Below are positions 6,447 through 14,452 of a stretch of 35,395 bases of DNA, one piece after another. Both the position numbers and the translations under genes were made by a program. The number at the start of each line of letters is the position of its first letter. Positions within the stretch are counted from its first letter, which is position 1. The notes under the pieces were generated by a model. It did no database searches and was not told where the DNA came from. It saw only the letters and a program-made list of their open reading frames with translations. The stretch spans positions 1-35,395 of the forward strand of contig REBY01000079.1 in assembly GCA_007692485.1 (NCBI GenBank). Reading direction: 5' to 3'. This DNA comes from Pseudomonadaceae bacterium. Its GTDB lineage: Bacteria; Pseudomonadota; Gammaproteobacteria; Pseudomonadales; Pseudomonadaceae.

Positions 6447-9400
6447 TCAGGCTGCCACGACGGATACCGGAATACCGTTGAGCACTGCGTTACCCGATAG
6501 CACGTCGACGACCTGGTCATCGGTAATTTCATTGACGTTGATGCCGGGGTTGCTCTGGGCCACGCGCAGGCTGATGCCTTCGCGGTCGTGGCCCCAGCCA
6601 TGGGGCAGGCAAACGGTGCCGGGCATGATGTCGTCCGTGACCTGCACGCTGACCAGCAGCTCGCCGGTACGCGACATGATGCGTGCCTGCTTGCCATTGG
6701 CCAGGCTCAAGCGTTTGGCGTCAGCGGGGTTGATTAGCAGGTCGCAGCGGTTGTTACCTTTGACCAGACGCTGGCTGTTGTGCATCCAGGAGTTGTTGGT
6801 ACGCAAATCGCGCCGCCCGATCAGCATCAGCTCGTCGCTGTCGGCGCCACGCAATTCCGCCAGAGCGCGGCCCAGATCGGTGACCAGTTCCGGTGGGGTC
6901 AGGTGCAACGTGTTATCTGCGGTAAACAGGTAGCCGGGGAAAGACTCGCGCATGGGCCCCAGGTCCAGACCGTGCGGATAACGCTTGAGTACTTCAACAC
7001 TAAGCGGCTCATCGCGTTTTATCGGTTCGCCACTGTTGTATTCATCGAACCCCTTGCCGTAAGGACCGGTTTGCAGGCCGTGGTCAAGAATCTGTTCCGG
7101 GCTGGGCATTTTGCGCGCGGGTGCTCCGTCCGGGTTCTTCAGCGCCATGATGCGTTGGGCCAGGCCCTGCACAATGTCCCAGTCACTCAGGCTGCCTTCG
7201 GCTGGCTCGAATACCGGATCGCTGAAGCGAGCGATATTGCGTACCGCGAGCATGTTGAACACGATGTCGTATTGCTCATGTTCCAGCGGCCCGGTGGGCG
7301 GCAGGATGATATCGGCATGGCGTGAGGTTTCATTGAGGTAGAAATCGATCGAGACCATGAACTCGAGCTGTTCCAGCGCGGCGTCCATTTGTCGGCCATT
7401 CGGCGTGGACAGTACCGGGTTGCCGGCAACGCAGACAAAACCGCGAACCTGACCTTCGCCGGGGGTGAGCATTTCCTCGGCGATGGTCACGGCGGGGAAA
7501 TAGCTGTCGAACTCGGGCAGGCCGCGGGCACGGCTCTGGTAGGTATTGAAGCTGCCCATCGGCCGACTCTGTGCCTTGTTGAACGCGGGGGTGGTAAACA
7601 TCATGCCGCCGGGGCTATCGAGGTTGCCGGTTAGAATATTCAGGACCAGCATCAGCCAGTGGTTGAGCGCTCCATAACTTTGCGTGGATATACCCATGCG
7701 GCCATAGCAGACGGCACACTCGGCGGCGGCAAAGTCTTCAGCGATCTGTTTGATCTGGTTGACGGCAATCCCGCAACGGGCGCTGACCTGCTCCAGAGTC
7801 AGGCCATCGAACAGTGGTGCCAGAGCGTCCCAGTCATCTGCCAGCTCCTGCAGGCGTCCGGGCTTGGTCAGGCCTTTGTCGAGCACATGGCGGATCAGTC
7901 CCATGAGGAAGAAGGCATCGGTGCCGGGTTTGATAAACAGGTGCTGGTCGACGTAGCGCGCCGACTCGGTGCGACGTGGGTCAACCAGAACCACCTTGCC
8001 ACCGCGCTCGCGTATCCGTTCCAGCCGTTTGAGAATATCGCCCGCGGTCATCAGGCTACCGTTGGAAGCGGCCGGGTTGGCGCCGAGCATCAGCATATAT
8101 TGGGTACGGTCGATATCCGGAATGGTAAACAGCTGGCTGTGACCAAACATCAGGTAGGACACCAGCTGGTGCGGCATCTGGTCAAGTGAGGCAGCCGACG
8201 AGATGTTGCGGGTGCCAATGGCCTTGCGCAGACTGCCAGACGCCAGCATCAACCCCAGGTTGTGCGAAGAGGGGTTACCCCAGTAACCGGCAATAGAATC
8301 GTCGCCATGCCGGCGCTGGATATCGACAAATTTTGCTGCAACCTTATCCAGCGCGGACCCCCAGTCGATTGGTAGCCATTCACCATTGACCTTTTCCAGC
8401 GGTGTACGCAGGCGGTCCGGGTCGTTGTGCAGGTCTTGCAGGGCATAGCCTTTCGGGCAGATATGGCCTTCGCTGTGCGGGTCGTTTTCGTCACCGCTGA
8501 TCGACAGGATCTGCTCGCCCTGGGTTTCGATCACTACGCCACACATGGCTTCACACAAGCTGCAGGCGCGGTGATGGGTTTTCACCGGCAGCCTTGCCTG
8601 TTCTTCCTCACGGGCTCTGGCATCACGGATGACGCTCAACATCTCGGCAATGTTGACTACCTTGCGCCGGGTGCGGCCTTCGCTGCGGCCACGGGCCTGT
8701 TCATGCTGGTCCAGCAGGCGCCAGTCAGCGAGGCTGACGGTATCAACCTTGCGGGCTGCAAGCAGGGTGTCGATGGTTTCTTCCGTCAATTCGGGCAGGC
8801 TGCTGCCCAGGTCATCCAGCAGACGCTGAACGCTTTCCGTGGCGCACTGACGGTTACTGCCGATCACGCCGCTGGCGCCGCGCTTGATCCAGCCGGCAAC
8901 ATAATCACGGCCGTCCGGGTTGCCGTTGATACGGCCTTGCTCATGCTGGATAACCCCGCGCCCGGTATCAAAGGGCAGTTCATCAATGGCTGAACCTTGA
9001 TAACCAATAGCGTGAACGACCAGACCGGCAGGCATATCCAGCGTTTGCTCTGACGGGCGGGCAATCAGCTCGCCCTGGTCATTACGCACCAGCTCGGTAC
9101 GCTGGGCATGCACGGTGCTGACCTGGCCGTTATCAGCACTGAAGCCAGTCGGGCTGGTGTAGAACATAAAGCGGATACGCTTGCCCTCGGCCTGTGGCCG
9201 GGCAGCGATGTCGCGCAGCAGGCTGAGATTTTGGCGCGCTTCGGCAAATTCGGGCTGCTCCAGTTGGCGCGTGGTGGCGTCATCGAGTTCCAGATCGGCC
9301 GGATCGACCAGCAGTTGCAGGCCAGGGATGGCCATCAGCTGTTCCAGTTCTTTCGGGGTAAAAGCGGCCTGTGCCGGACCACGGCGGGCCAGCAGGCGTA

Positions 9401-10256
9401 CTTCTTCAATGCCGCTGTTGGCCAGGGCTTGCAGAGCGTCATCGGCGATATCGGTCTTGGCCAACTGGTCGTTGGGCAACACCAGCAGGCGAGCGATATC
9501 CAGGGCGACATTGCCGATACCAATAATCACCGCAGTGGGGCCGGTGAGGGCAGGGGCAAGTGCGGTTTCGTCCGGGTGGCCGTTATACCAGCCGACAAAA
9601 TTCGAGGACCCGAAGATATTGCCGGCATCCGCGCCGGGCAGCGTCAGCGGACGACTTTGCGAGCCGCCGGTGGCGTATATCACGCCATGGTAGTGCTGGC
9701 GCAGGTCGGCACTGGACAGGTCACGACCAATCTGTACGTTGCCGAAGAAACGGAAGTTCTGCGACTCGGCAATACGTTCAAAGCCAGCGGTAACGGACTT
9801 GATGCGTGGGTGATCTGGCGCTACACCATAGCGCACCAGGCCAAAGGGCGTTGGCAGGCGCTCGAACATATCAATGCGCGCCGCCGGCATTTGCTTCATC
9901 AGGGCTTCGGCAGCATAGAAGCCGCTGGGGCCGGAGCCGACAATGGCAAAACGTCCGGGCAGCCGCGCCAATGGGCTGGCGGCATGTTGGCCGGCCTGGA
10001 TGCTTTCGCGGATGACCGGGCGGATTTTCGCTTCTTCGGCATTCAGGGCAATATAGTTTTGCTGGTCTTCTGGCACCATGCTCTGCGGGAAGATAGCGCC
10101 CTCGGGGCAGGCCGACACACAGGCATTACAATCAATACAGGCCTCGGGGTCGATAAACAGCATCTCTGGTGCTTCACGGAAGGCTTCGACCGGGCACACA
10201 TCGACGCAACTGGTGTGTTTGTTGCCAATACAGCTCTGGGTGACTACGTAGGCCAT
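6447..10256 (-). CDS. Three-part fusion: 7Fe ferredoxin / FAD-NADP reductase / molybdopterin oxidoreductase
   Basis: One uninterrupted 1269-codon frame. Residues 1-60 are a 7Fe ferredoxin: C9, C17, C21-P, then C40-x2-C43-x2-C46-x3-C50-P, the [3Fe-4S]+[4Fe-4S] spacing of Azotobacter FdI. Residues 100-510 are an adrenodoxin-reductase/FprA-type flavoprotein: FAD loop GSGPSG (107-112), NADP loop GIGNVALD (246-253), C-terminal GWIKRGASGVIGSN. After a charged linker, residues 560-1269 form a bis-MGD molybdenum enzyme with a [4Fe-4S] site (C565, C568, C572, C600) and a C-terminal cofactor-binding domain. There is no Tat signal, so it should be cytoplasmic. Inferred electron path: NADPH, FAD, Fe-S, molybdenum. 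The metal-ligand position appears to be D692 in ASLDQMPH, not Cys or Sec. The substrate is unknown. GGAGA lies 5-6 bases ahead of the ATG. It is divergent from an AraC-type regulator. Confidence 0.88.
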   Translation of the reverse strand: MAYVVTQSCIGNKHTSCVDVCPVEAFREAPEMLFIDPEACIDCNACVSACPEGAIFPQSMVPEDQQNYIALNAEEAKIRPVIRESIQAGQHAASPLARLPGRFAIVGSGPSGFYAAEALMKQMPAARIDMFERLPTPFGLVRYGVAPDHPRIKSVTAGFERIAESQNFRFFGNVQIGRDLSSADLRQHYHGVIYATGGSQSRPLTLPGADAGNIFGSSNFVGWYNGHPDETALAPALTGPTAVIIGIGNVALDIARLLVLPNDQLAKTDIADDALQALANSGIEEVRLLARRGPAQAAFTPKELEQLMAIPGLQLLVDPADLELDDATTRQLEQPEFAEARQNLSLLRDIAARPQAEGKRIRFMFYTSPTGFSADNGQVSTVHAQRTELVRNDQGELIARPSEQTLDMPAGLVVHAIGYQGSAIDELPFDTGRGVIQHEQGRINGNPDGRDYVAGWIKRGASGVIGSNRQCATESVQRLLDDLGSSLPELTEETIDTLLAARKVDTVSLADWRLLDQHEQARGRSEGRTRRKVVNIAEMLSVIRDARAREEEQARLPVKTHHRACSLCEAMCGVVIETQGEQILSISGDENDPHSEGHICPKGYALQDLHNDPDRLRTPLEKVNGEWLPIDWGSALDKVAAKFVDIQRRHGDDSIAGYWGNPSSHNLGLMLASGSLRKAIGTRNISSAASLDQMPHQLVSYLMFGHSQLFTIPDIDRTQYMLMLGANPAASNGSLMTAGDILKRLERIRERGGKVVLVDPRRTESARYVDQHLFIKPGTDAFFLMGLIRHVLDKGLTKPGRLQELADDWDALAPLFDGLTLEQVSARCGIAVNQIKQIAEDFAAAECAVCYGRMGISTQSYGALNHWLMLVLNILTGNLDSPGGMMFTTPAFNKAQSRPMGSFNTYQSRARGLPEFDSYFPAVTIAEEMLTPGEGQVRGFVCVAGNPVLSTPNGRQMDAALEQLEFMVSIDFYLNETSRHADIILPPTGPLEHEQYDIVFNMLAVRNIARFSDPVFEPAEGSLSDWDIVQGLAQRIMALKNPDGAPARKMPSPEQILDHGLQTGPYGKGFDEYNSGEPIKRDEPLSVEVLKRYPHGLDLGPMRESFPGYLFTADNTLHLTPPELVTDLGRALAELRGADSDELMLIGRRDLRTNNSWMHNSQRLVKGNNRCDLLINPADAKRLSLANGKQARIMSRTGELLVSVQVTDDIMPGTVCLPHGWGHDREGISLRVAQSNPGINVNEITDDQVVDVLSGNAVLNGIPVSVVAA

Positions 10257-10289
10257 GATCTTCTCCGGGAAGGGACCGCAAAAACCCGT

Positions 10290-10371
10290 ATTCTATGTCC
10301 GGACTTGGTTGGGCGTATTGGCAGCAAGTGCCTGATTGACATTTTGTGCCAGCGTGCCGATAGTGTCAGTT
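10290..10371. promoter_or_regulatory. Shared divergent control region of the molybdoenzyme and AraC-type genes
   Basis: Forward promoter: TTGACA (10336-10341), 17-base spacer, GATAGT (10359-10364), which places the transcript start at about 10371, next to the ATG at 10372. Reverse promoter: TAGAAT (10290-10295, reverse strand) with no recognisable -35, as at activator-dependent promoters. TGNCA-like half-sites lie at 10337 (TGACA), 10347 (TGCCA, exactly one helical turn on), 10355 (TGCCG) and 10364 (TGTCA), with one on the other strand at 10319-10323. This is the kind of array AraC-family proteins bind. Binding is inferred. Confidence 0.55.
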
Positions 10372-11424
10372 ATGAGCAAAACCGACTTTATCCCCTCCGG
10401 CTTTATCGAAACGCTGCACAGCTATGTGCGCGAGCGTGACTTGCCTGCGGGCGGGTTACTGGCTGGCATGGATGTGGAGCTGGAGTCTCCCTACGTGTCG
10501 GCGCAACGATTCTGCGACTTGCTGGCCGCCGTCTGGCAGTTGGACCCGGTTGCTGCTCTGGGCTTGCGCCTGGGGCTCTCCAGTCAACCGCGCCAGTTTG
10601 GCGTGGTGGGCTATATGGTCTCATCCTGCGGCACGTTGGGTCAGGCGTTAGCGCGTTACCACCGCTATCAGGGACTGCTTCAGGGCGGTCTGGCGTCGCG
10701 TGCCTGGCTCAAGGACGGGGTGCTGTATATGCGCTGGACCCAGGCGGTCGCCAATACGCCCTTGGCCACCGAGTTCAGTCTGGCGGTCTTTATCAGTTTG
10801 TGCCAGGCCTTGATCGGCCGCCCGGTGACGCCGATACGGGCCGGTTTGCCCTTTCCCCGGCCGGATGATGTGGGGATATACGAAGCTTTGCTCGGTTGCC
10901 CGGTAGATTTCGAGCGCAGCAGCATCGAGCTGGCCATCCCTGCCCATTTGCTGGCGCTGCCGATTTCCAGCAAAGACCCTTACTTGTTGCGGCTGCTGGA
11001 GCAACAAGCCCAAGCACTGCTCAACCAACAGCCGCGTTTTGATGATGCAGAAGCCGGGCCGTTTTTCTCGCGGGTGCAGGAGCAGATTGTCGAGTCGATG
11101 AAAAATGGCGATGTCAGCGCCGAAGCCGTCGCGCTGGCTCTCGACTGCTCTTTGCGCACCTTCTATCGCCAGTTACGCAGCGCCGGCTATAGCTATCGTG
11201 GCTTGCTTGCGCACACCCGACATACCCTCGCCAGGCAGTATCTGGCTGATCCGGCACTGGCCCAAACCGATGTGGCTCTGTTGCTTGGCTATTCCGAGCA
11301 AAGCTCGTTTATTCGGGCCTTTCGCAGCTGGACCGGGATGACACCCGGAGAGTATCGCAGCAGTCTGCGGCAATCCCCCGAAACGGGATTACCCGCCAGG
11401 GTGGGTGGAAAAACAGTGGTTTAG
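10372..11424 (+). CDS. AraC-family transcriptional regulator (arabinose-binding-like N-domain)
   Basis: A 350-residue regulator of the OruR-like subgroup. The N-terminal ~200 residues match the effector-binding domain of that group (GLRLGLSSQPRQFGVVGYMVSSCGTLGQAL as partial landmarks: GLRLGL, GVVGYMV, LGQAL). The C-terminal ~100 residues hold the double helix-turn-helix, with EAVALALDCSLRTFYRQL as the first and DVALLLGYSEQSSFIRAFRSW as the second, closing with GMTPGEYR. I use the ATG at 10372 (MSKTDF), not the upstream frame extension, which lies in the promoter. It is divergent from the molybdoenzyme fusion by 115 bases and is the obvious candidate to control it. The promoter predicts an almost leaderless message. 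Confidence 0.88.
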   Translation: MSKTDFIPSGFIETLHSYVRERDLPAGGLLAGMDVELESPYVSAQRFCDLLAAVWQLDPVAALGLRLGLSSQPRQFGVVGYMVSSCGTLGQALARYHRYQGLLQGGLASRAWLKDGVLYMRWTQAVANTPLATEFSLAVFISLCQALIGRPVTPIRAGLPFPRPDDVGIYEALLGCPVDFERSSIELAIPAHLLALPISSKDPYLLRLLEQQAQALLNQQPRFDDAEAGPFFSRVQEQIVESMKNGDVSAEAVALALDCSLRTFYRQLRSAGYSYRGLLAHTRHTLARQYLADPALAQTDVALLLGYSEQSSFIRAFRSWTGMTPGEYRSSLRQSPETGLPARVGGKTVV

Positions 11425-11489
11425 ACCCCATAGTAATTATGAGGCTTGTACGAATTGCCTGAATCCGACCATTGCAACGGAGGACTAGC

Positions 11490-12035
11490 ATGACTGACAA
11501 ACCATTTCTGACCGACGTGAAGACGCTGCGCGAACGCGCCCGCAAGCACATTGAGGACGGCGCCGTTACCGAAGGCTATACCGCAAACCGGGAAAACGTC
11601 ATCAATATACTCAACGAGGCGTTGGCGACCGAGATTGTCTGCACCCTGCGCTACAAGAGCCATTATTTTCGTGCTGATGGCATCAAGGCCAATGTAGCGG
11701 CGAAGGAGTTTCTTGAGCATGCCAATCAGGAACAGCAGCATGCCGATTGGTTGGCCGAGCGTATTGTTCAATTGGGTGGCAAGCCTAACTTTTCTCCTGA
11801 AGGGCTGCTGAGCCGTTCACATGCTGAATATGTTGAAGGTGACAGTCTGCGGGAAATGATTGTGGAAGATCTGGTCGCCGAGCGGATTGCGATCGATAGC
11901 TATCGTGAGATAGCCCGTTACCTGAGTGATCAGGACCCGACATCTCGCCGTATCATTGAAGAAATCCTCGCCCAGGAAGAGGAACATGCTGAGGATATGG
12001 CAGGCCTGCTGAAAGATCTGCCCGCTGACGCCTGA
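11490..12035 (+). CDS. Ferritin-like diiron protein (bacterioferritin-type)
   Basis: A 181-residue four-helix protein. Putative diiron ligands appear in helix order: Glu in NEALATEIVCTLRY, the E..H pair in EFLEHANQEQQHADWL, Glu in DLVAERIAIDSYREI, and the E..H pair in EILAQEEEHAEDM. This is the ExxH pattern of the ferritin/bacterioferritin superfamily, so iron storage or detoxification of oxidants is likely. It is longer than Dps-type mini-ferritins at the N-terminus, and I cannot place it confidently among Bfr, Dps or Dps-like bacterioferritins. GGAGG at 11479-11483 lies 6 bases before the ATG and fixes the start. It lies 65 bases after the AraC-type gene on the same strand. Confidence 0.85.
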   Translation: MTDKPFLTDVKTLRERARKHIEDGAVTEGYTANRENVINILNEALATEIVCTLRYKSHYFRADGIKANVAAKEFLEHANQEQQHADWLAERIVQLGGKPNFSPEGLLSRSHAEYVEGDSLREMIVEDLVAERIAIDSYREIARYLSDQDPTSRRIIEEILAQEEEHAEDMAGLLKDLPADA

Positions 12036-12058
12036 GCGATTGCTGTAGTTTGATCCGG

Positions 12059-12112
12059 CATGGCCCGGTCATGAGTCCTGGTAAGGTGCACAGCTCATGG
12101 GACCGGGCCATG
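12059..12112 (+). terminator. Long imperfect hairpin after the ferritin-like gene
   Basis: Left arm 12059-12075 (CATGGCCCGGTCATGAG) is complementary to right arm 12094-12112 except for two extra G bases in the right arm, so about 17 bp pair around an 18-base loop. No U-tract follows. It probably ends or stabilises the ferritin-like transcript. Its right arm stops one base before the GTG start used for the next gene. Confidence 0.55.
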
Positions 12113-12113
12113 C

Positions 12114-12587
12114 GTGAAAAACCTCCTTGCTGTGTTATGGCAGGAGGTAGCCATCAAGGATGCATGGATGCGTGACTACCTGAAAATCCTGCTGTCTGTT
12201 ATTGCTGCCCTGCTGAGCCTGGCGGCACTTATCGCGGTTGTAACGGCCGTAACGGTGCTTGCGTCCGGCAATGACCTGTCGGCAGATCCCCTTGTGTTTC
12301 CCTTCGCCATTGCCATGGCGGGTTTTATGCTCTTTGGTATTACTGGCTCTATTGTCTGGTTTGGCACAGATAAGGCACTCGGAGACATATCCCTTGGCGC
12401 GTTAGGCCGGCAAGTCATCTGTGCTGCCAGCGGAGCGCTGGCCAGTGTCGCGTTTGTGGTGGTGGGTATTTCTGGCCCAGGCGGTATTGTTCTGAGTGAT
12501 GTGTTTATACCGCTAGCGCTGGTAGTGCCTGTGGTCACCGTCAGTGTACTTTGGTACTGGGGGTTGTTTATTAGGGGGCAACGGTAG
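12114..12587 (+). CDS. Uncharacterised membrane protein, 157 aa
   Basis: A protein of up to 157 residues with about four membrane helices: near 24-50 (ILLSVIAALLSLAALIAVV), 63-82, 102-122 and 129-150. I recognise no family. The start is unclear. The GTG at 12114 has no free Shine-Dalgarno site, because a long hairpin ends at 12112. A strong AGGAGG (12142-12147) lies inside the frame, but the nearest in-frame ATG (12168) is 20 bases after it. Starting at 12168 would give 139 residues beginning MRDYLKILL and keep all helices. No catalytic motif is seen. Confidence 0.6.
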   Translation: MKNLLAVLWQEVAIKDAWMRDYLKILLSVIAALLSLAALIAVVTAVTVLASGNDLSADPLVFPFAIAMAGFMLFGITGSIVWFGTDKALGDISLGALGRQVICAASGALASVAFVVVGISGPGGIVLSDVFIPLALVVPVVTVSVLWYWGLFIRGQR

Positions 12588-12645
12588 ATAACAGGGTTTA
12601 AAGCAGTTTGGCAGCGGGCGCCGTCCGCAGATTGGGGGTTGATGT

Positions 12646-13446
12646 ATGGCGGGTAAAAGCAGAAAGCGGCTGATCAAGCGTGCTGAGGCATTGCATAAAG
12701 CGTCTGCATTGCTGCTGGCCAGGGAAACGCCACTTTCACCATCACATGTTCATCAGTTGCGGGTGTCTATCAAGGAGTTGCGCGCGCTGTGGCAAATGTT
12801 GCAGCCCTTTCTGGCCCCAGGCGAGGCGGCCCGGGCGAGCAGGGATATCGGGCGTGCGGCCAAGCGCTTGGCCACAGCACGGGATCAGCACGTGCAGCTC
12901 AAGACATTGGATAAGCGCATTCGCAAGGCGCAAGACGCTGAGTTGCAATCACTACGGCGGGCGCGGGACCAATTGTCCGCCAGGCAGGCTGACGCACCAG
13001 AGCAACCCTTGCTGATCGAGGATATTGCTGTGCGCTTTGCCCAGGATCGTCAACGCTGGCAAGATCTGGAGCTGACGTGTGGACGGCGGGAGCTGATGCG
13101 TAAGGGCTATGGCCGGCTTTACCGTAAGGCGCGCAAGTGCTTCCGGCGCGCGTCGAAAGGCGGTAGCGCTGAGGACTGGCACCGGTTGCGGCGTTGGGTA
13201 AAGTATCTGGCCCTGGCGTTGCCGGTCATTGCCGATGACAGCGTGACCAAAGCCACGAGCAGGCGCTACGCCAGGCTCGCAGAAAAATTGGGCGAACTGA
13301 ACGATCTGGATGTATTGGCTACCCGCTTGAAACAGCTATCAGGCAAGAACGGCAAGTCAGCCTGTCAGGCGATTGCTCAGGTGGAACAACGGGCAGAGCG
13401 GGTGCAGAAAAAATGTCACAAGCAGGCCAGGCGGCTTTTCCAGTAA
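12646..13446 (+). CDS. CHAD domain protein
   Basis: A 266-residue, strongly basic, helical protein made of a single CHAD domain. The two signature blocks with conserved His and Lys/Arg are visible: VHQLRVSIKELRALWQML near residues 36-53, and WHRLRRWVKYLALALPV near 178-194. CHAD domains are known to bind inorganic polyphosphate through these positive faces. This member has no attached CYTH triphosphatase domain and no CYTH gene is nearby, so a polyphosphate-binding or granule-associated role is inferred. GGGGG about 7 bases before the ATG serves as ribosome site. Confidence 0.85.
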   Translation: MAGKSRKRLIKRAEALHKASALLLARETPLSPSHVHQLRVSIKELRALWQMLQPFLAPGEAARASRDIGRAAKRLATARDQHVQLKTLDKRIRKAQDAELQSLRRARDQLSARQADAPEQPLLIEDIAVRFAQDRQRWQDLELTCGRRELMRKGYGRLYRKARKCFRRASKGGSAEDWHRLRRWVKYLALALPVIADDSVTKATSRRYARLAEKLGELNDLDVLATRLKQLSGKNGKSACQAIAQVEQRAERVQKKCHKQARRLFQ

Positions 13447-13501
13447 AGCGTCAGTGACAGTTGGCGTAAGTCAGGCGTGCGAAGGATAGAGAGGCTTGAA
13501 A

Positions 13502-13873
13502 ATGACCTACCTTGAGTTCAACCGTTTTTGCGCAGCATTGCCAGCTACAACACATTGCGTACAGTGGGGTGACTCCCATGTCTGGAAGGTTGGCGGCAAG
13601 GTCTTTGCCATCGGCGGCTGGGGCAAGAACGATGAGCCTGGGTTCACCTTCAAAGCCTCAGAGCTCAATTATAATATCTTGCAGGATCAGCCGGGCTACC
13701 GGCCAGCGCCCTATCTGGCAAGCCGGGGCATGAAGTGGATACAGCGCTACCAGGCTGCAGGAAATTCGGATGATAAGCTGAAATATTACCTGGAAGCGTC
13801 GCATCGTATTGTGTCATCCGGGTTGAGCAAGAAAAAGCAAAGAGAACTCGGGCTGGCCCGACCTCATGAGTAA
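13502..13873 (+). CDS. MmcQ/YjbR family protein
   Basis: A 123-residue protein of the YjbR (cyanobacterial-MmcQ-like) family, a double-wing fold sometimes described as DNA-binding. Landmarks are the N-terminal helix FNRFCAALPATTHCVQWGD, then VWKVGGKVFAIGGW, the FKASELNYNIL segment, APYLASRGMKWI, and the C-terminal SHRIVSSGLSKKKQRELGL. The ATG at 13502 has AGAGAGG ending 7 bases upstream; a TTG two codons earlier is not preferred. Its cellular role is not established, and single-gene context gives no hint. Confidence 0.85.
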   Translation: MTYLEFNRFCAALPATTHCVQWGDSHVWKVGGKVFAIGGWGKNDEPGFTFKASELNYNILQDQPGYRPAPYLASRGMKWIQRYQAAGNSDDKLKYYLEASHRIVSSGLSKKKQRELGLARPHE

Positions 13874-13880
13874 GGTTTGC

Positions 13881-13909
13881 TTGAATCTTTCGGGCGAGTC
13901 ACCGGTAAT
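13881..13909 (+). promoter_or_regulatory. Possible sigma-70 promoter for the small membrane protein
   Basis: TTGAAT (13881-13886), a 17-base spacer and GGTAAT (13904-13909) lie about 40 bases before the next start codon. The -10 matches consensus at only four of six bases. Confidence 0.3.
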
Positions 13910-13952
13910 TGTCTATCCTTAAAGGCAACACACAGCAACAGGCAGGTGATAC

Positions 13953-14327
13953 ATGTCGGTATTAGTCATTGTATTGGGTATTGTGATTTTTCTGCTCGGG
14001 CTGGCGGTGTTGATTCAGCCGAACCGCGTGATGGCCATACTGGACGAGTATGCCGGTACTCAGCTGCTGTTCTTCACGTCGGTGATTGGTCGGGTATTTC
14101 TTGGCTTGGTGCTTTTGCTGGCGGCTTTCGAGTCGCGCTTTCCCGGGGTGCTTCAGGTTTTGGGGGTTATTGCCATTATCTTGGGTACGGCGACGGCCTT
14201 GATGGGGCGCGAAAGGGTCGGAAAAATTGCCAAGCGAGTGGACGATTTCCCCATTCTGCTTAAACGCATAATCGGCGCTTTCTGGGTATTTATCGGTGGA
14301 CTGTTGATCTGGCTGGGCTGGCGCTAG
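13953..14327 (+). CDS. Small inner-membrane protein of unknown function, 124 aa
   Basis: A 124-residue protein with four predicted membrane helices: about 3-22 (VLVIVLGIVIFLLGLAVLI), 38-60, 65-83 and 104-122. The loop between helices 3 and 4 is basic (GRERVGKIAKRVDDFP) and probably cytoplasmic. AGGTG lies 7 bases before the ATG. I recognise no family name, but the layout resembles many uncharacterised four-helix proteins of gammaproteobacteria. No enzyme motif is present. Confidence 0.7.
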   Translation: MSVLVIVLGIVIFLLGLAVLIQPNRVMAILDEYAGTQLLFFTSVIGRVFLGLVLLLAAFESRFPGVLQVLGVIAIILGTATALMGRERVGKIAKRVDDFPILLKRIIGAFWVFIGGLLIWLGWR

Positions 14328-14452
14328 CGCAGCTTCTTGCGCCACAGGCAAACTTTTGTAGCACTCTGCCAGCGCTGCCTGACGGCACGCGTGAGCTCAG
14401 GCTGCTACCTTGAACGGCATTGCTTTGATCAGCCATACAAGGGATTCATACC

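Noticed and set aside
9108-10439. 443-codon open frame antisense to the ferredoxin/reductase part of the fusion gene
   Set aside because: It mirrors a strongly supported gene, has no recognisable domain and runs through the divergent promoter into the AraC-type gene. GC-rich codon bias opens such frames by chance.
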